From positions 1-7,122 of the forward strand of contig JAKLJM010000110.1 in assembly GCA_023151145.1 (NCBI GenBank): DNA of 7,122 bases, in the 5' to 3' direction. The notes beneath the pieces were generated by a model, which was not told where the DNA came from, did no database searches, and saw nothing but the letters and a program-made list of their open reading frames with translations. Positions 5,295 through 7,122 of the stretch are shown piece after piece. Position 1 is the first letter of the stretch. Every line of letters begins with the position of its first letter. Source of the stretch: Bacteriovoracaceae bacterium. Lineage in GTDB: Bacteria > Bdellovibrionota > Bacteriovoracia > Bacteriovoracales > Bacteriovoracaceae. The position numbers were made by a program, and so were the translations under genes.

Positions 5295-6785
5295 ATGAGC
5301 GCGTTCAAGGAAAATAAGACGGCCGGAATCTTCGTTACTATTCTGATCGGTCTTATCATTATCTCGTTTATGTTTACTGGCTATGAATCTTTCCAAATGG
5401 GAGCAACGGGCGGAGGAAATGCTGTTGGTCGCGTTGGTGATATGCCAATCAAAATCGAAGAATATCAGAGCGAATATAACCGCCAACTGGAATTTTATAA
5501 ACAAATTTCAGGTGGAGCGGAACTTACAAGTCAGCAAGTTGAAGCCTTTAAAATTAAAGAAAATACATTAAAAAACATCATCCAACGCAAAATGATGGTG
5601 AAATTCTCAACTTTGATCGGTGCACAACCGTCTGAACAAGAAATTAAAGAAGAAATCAAAAAACTTCCATACTTTCAAACTAATAACCAATTTGACATTG
5701 AACGCTATAAAGGACTCTTAGCTGCCAATGGTCTTTCACCTCAAGAATTTGAAAAAGACATGATCAATGATCTAAAAATGCGTCAAACTCAGAGTTTAAT
5801 GCAAAACTTCCCAGTTTCTACTGGCTATATGAATGATATGCAAAACTTTAGAAAGACTTTTTACAATGTAAAAATGCTGACGATTTCTAAAAATGCCCTT
5901 AGAAATCAATTACCAGTAACGAACGACGATTTACAAAAATTCCTAGCTGATAAAACAAACTTTGGACGAGTTGAATCGCAATTTAATGAAAGAAAAGAAA
6001 GCTTAAACACTCCAGAAGAAGTTAAAGCTCGCCACATTCTCATTACAGATAAAGGTTCAGCAGAAGCTACGCTAAAAGTTGTAGATGAAATCAAAAAAAC
6101 ATTAACTGTTCAAAACTTTCAAAAAATCGCCAATGAAAAAACTGAAGATCCATCTGGAAAAACTAATGGTGGAGACCTAGGTTCTTTTGCTAAAGGTAGA
6201 ATGGTTCCTGAGTTTGATGAAGTAGCTTTTAACTTAAAACCTGGAACAATTTCTGAGCCTGTAAAGACTCAATTTGGTTATCACTTTATTTTAGTAGAAT
6301 CTAAAAAACCTGCGGTAACAGCGACATTTGATGCTTATAAAAACAACATCGCCACTGAAATCATCAGAAAAGAAAGAACAGAAGATTTAAAAAAATTAAC
6401 TGTGGATATTTCAAATCAAGCTAAGGCACTCTTTGATGCTGGAAATGAAGCTGGATTAAATACTCTAGCGGGAAAATACAAATTGAAGTTTGAAGGCAAT
6501 GTAACGTTAAATCCCATTGATGGTTTTTCAAATGGGAGTTACTTAACTCAAGATCAAATGAAACAAGTCTATGGAAGTGATGCCGTTCATTTATTTGATG
6601 ATGCAACAAACATCACCATGGTGAAAGCTCAAAAATCGGCAACGGAACAAGCTAGTGATCCTATGAAAATTGAGCAAGATAAAGCTGGATTAAAAATGGC
6701 TCTTTCTAGAAAGGTAATGGATTCCATCATCAAAAAACTAGAAAGTGACACTACTGTAAAAATCAACGACAATATTTTACGTTAA
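5295..6785 (+). CDS. PpiD/SurA-like membrane-anchored parvulin peptidylprolyl isomerase
   Basis: Parvulin-type folding factor, predicted to hang from the inner membrane into the periplasm. It assists secreted or outer-membrane proteins by chaperoning and cis-trans proline isomerisation. Of 496 residues, a short positively charged start (MSAFKENK) precedes one membrane helix (about 10-28). A helical SurA/PpiD-type N-terminal chaperone domain follows (about 40-200), then one parvulin domain (about 242-336) running from EVKARHILI to FGYHFILVE with GGDLGSFAKGRMVPEFDEVAF between. The two family histidines, H247 and H330, are present, so the domain looks catalytically competent. A charged helical C-terminal region (about 340-496) closes the protein. 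It is shorter than E. coli PpiD (623 residues), so I give no symbol. The start is chosen by AAGGA spacing; an ATG two codons earlier (5289) is the alternative. It diverges from mreC and is followed by a ferredoxin. Confidence 0.9.
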   Translation: MSAFKENKTAGIFVTILIGLIIISFMFTGYESFQMGATGGGNAVGRVGDMPIKIEEYQSEYNRQLEFYKQISGGAELTSQQVEAFKIKENTLKNIIQRKMMVKFSTLIGAQPSEQEIKEEIKKLPYFQTNNQFDIERYKGLLAANGLSPQEFEKDMINDLKMRQTQSLMQNFPVSTGYMNDMQNFRKTFYNVKMLTISKNALRNQLPVTNDDLQKFLADKTNFGRVESQFNERKESLNTPEEVKARHILITDKGSAEATLKVVDEIKKTLTVQNFQKIANEKTEDPSGKTNGGDLGSFAKGRMVPEFDEVAFNLKPGTISEPVKTQFGYHFILVESKKPAVTATFDAYKNNIATEIIRKERTEDLKKLTVDISNQAKALFDAGNEAGLNTLAGKYKLKFEGNVTLNPIDGFSNGSYLTQDQMKQVYGSDAVHLFDDATNITMVKAQKSATEQASDPMKIEQDKAGLKMALSRKVMDSIIKKLESDTTVKINDNILR

Positions 6786-6802
6786 TAAAATTAGAGAAAA
6801 TC

Positions 6803-7033
6803 GTGGCCGATAAAAAGTATAAATTTAAATTAAATGCTGAAGGGAAATTTTACGTCGACGACCAGTGTATCGCTTGCGATGCCTGTGTCGTTGAAGCCCC
6901 ACGCTTTTTTTCTATGAATGATACTGACGGCCACGCTTTTGTCTCTAAACAACCGACAACCGCACAAGAAATTCAAGAATGTATTGATGCTTTGGAAGGG
7001 TGTCCTGTAGAAGCCATTGGACAGGACGGCTAA
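6803..7033 (+). CDS. Single-cluster [4Fe-4S] ferredoxin
   Basis: Small soluble cytoplasmic electron carrier of 76 residues. The cluster ligands are C22-x2-C25-x2-C28 (CIACDAC) and C67 in GCPVEAI, the classic single [4Fe-4S] pattern, where the second cluster of the 2[4Fe-4S] type is lost. The protein is acidic overall apart from a lysine-rich start (MADKKYKFK). An additional cysteine, C60 in IQECIDAL, lies seven residues before the last ligand and is not needed for the cluster. Start: GTG at 6803-6805 with a modest AGAG site (6793-6796) six bases upstream; no other start lies before the first cysteines. It follows the isomerase stop by 17 bp, with no promoter seen between, so the two are probably cotranscribed. 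The redox partner is unknown; the nearby genes give no clue. Confidence 0.93.
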   Translation: MADKKYKFKLNAEGKFYVDDQCIACDACVVEAPRFFSMNDTDGHAFVSKQPTTAQEIQECIDALEGCPVEAIGQDG

Positions 7034-7038
7034 ATGAG

Positions 7039-7061
7039 AAACTAACCTTATGGTTGTTTTT
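7039..7061 (+). terminator. Short hairpin with T-run after the ferredoxin, probable weak terminator
   Basis: AAAC-t-AACC (7039-7047) pairs with GGTTGTTT (7052-7059) around a TTAT loop: eight base pairs with one bulged T. The T-run 7057-7061 finishes the structure. It starts 6 bases after the ferredoxin stop. The stem has few G-C pairs, so its strength is doubtful. It overlaps the stop codon of the convergent gene, so the two convergent units share this short segment. Confidence 0.45.
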
Positions 7062-7122
7062 CAAGCGGAGCTTGGAACTGCAATCCAAGAGCATAGTACT
7101 CATCATTTTTAATATTCTTTTT
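7048..7122 (-). CDS. C-terminal 24 codons of a convergent gene of unknown function (partial)
   Basis: Reading leftward from the right edge, one frame is open for 24 codons and ends at TAA (7048-7050). The peptide is KKNIKNDEYYALGLQFQAPL followed by EKQP. Its composition looks like real protein and convergent placement after the ferredoxin is natural, with 14 bp between the two stops. The YYALGLQFQ pattern could be a terminal beta strand, but 24 residues are too few to assign a family. The start and most of the gene lie beyond the window. Confidence 0.5.
   Translation of the reverse strand, partial: KKNIKNDEYYALGLQFQAPLEKQP

Noticed and set aside
5229..5504. 91-codon minus-strand open frame across the intergenic region and the isomerase start
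   Set aside because: Antisense to the isomerase N-terminus and its promoter, no binding site or recognisable motif.
5906..6609. Two 62-codon minus-strand open frames inside the isomerase gene
   Set aside because: Antisense shadows of a well-supported gene.
7071..7089. Inverted repeat CTTGGA / TCCAAG considered as a second terminator for the ferredoxin
   Set aside because: Six base pairs with no adjacent T-run, and it falls inside the coding frame of the convergent partial gene.
1..7122. Looked for tRNA, rRNA, CRISPR repeats, insertion sequences, riboswitches and a replication origin
   Set aside because: None seen; nearly all bases are accounted for by the genes listed, and no long direct repeats or transposase-like frames stand out by eye.

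Overview
This is an A+T-rich bacterial chromosome segment. Most of it is a complete elongasome (rod-shape peptidoglycan synthesis) cluster on the minus strand, read mreC > mreD > mrdA (PBP2) > rodA. The proteins are diderm-type: MreC/MreD, a class B PBP2 with S332-x-x-K, SxD and KTG motifs, a SEDS polymerase, and a membrane-anchored periplasmic parvulin chaperone. Low G+C, this set of neighbours and the style of the proteins make me favour Bdellovibrionota or another former deltaproteobacterial lineage. That placement is inference only; the window has no rRNA or other marker to confirm it.

Layout from left to right. (1) At 1-373, minus strand, is the N-terminal 124 codons of a MarR-family regulator running off the left edge. 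It has a GTG start, a strong Shine-Dalgarno and its own likely promoter in the 144-bp gap before rodA. (2) At 518-5127, minus strand, is the four-gene elongasome operon. Spacing is very tight: mreC/mreD overlap by 4 bp, mreD-mrdA are 13 bp apart and mrdA-rodA 8 bp apart. (3) At 5128-5294 is a divergent intergenic region with a good promoter for the rightward genes, a weak candidate promoter for mreC, and a perfect 20-bp palindrome over the predicted +1 of the rightward transcript. (4) At 5295-7033, plus strand, are a PpiD/SurA-like peptidylprolyl isomerase and, 17 bp later, a small single-cluster [4Fe-4S] ferredoxin. (5) At 7048-7122, minus strand, is the last 24 codons of a convergent gene that enters from the right edge.

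How the genes work together: MreC and MreD are membrane scaffold proteins that activate the RodA-PBP2 pair. RodA polymerises glycan from lipid II and PBP2 crosslinks it, giving lateral wall growth. mreB, usually next to mreC, is not in the window; the divergent isomerase occupies its place. The isomerase probably helps fold proteins on the outer face of the inner membrane. The ferredoxin is an electron carrier of unknown partner.

Two start codons deserve correction from the longest open frame. mreC most likely starts at a TTG at 5127 and the isomerase at the ATG at 5295, in both cases because of ribosome-binding-site spacing. I found no mobile element, CRISPR array, tRNA or rRNA, and no clearly novel multi-gene system. 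The most unusual items are the 20-bp palindrome, the PBP2 C-terminal tail and Cys/His cluster, the absence of mreB beside mreC, and the regulator next to rodA. No gene-free stretch exceeds 170 bases.
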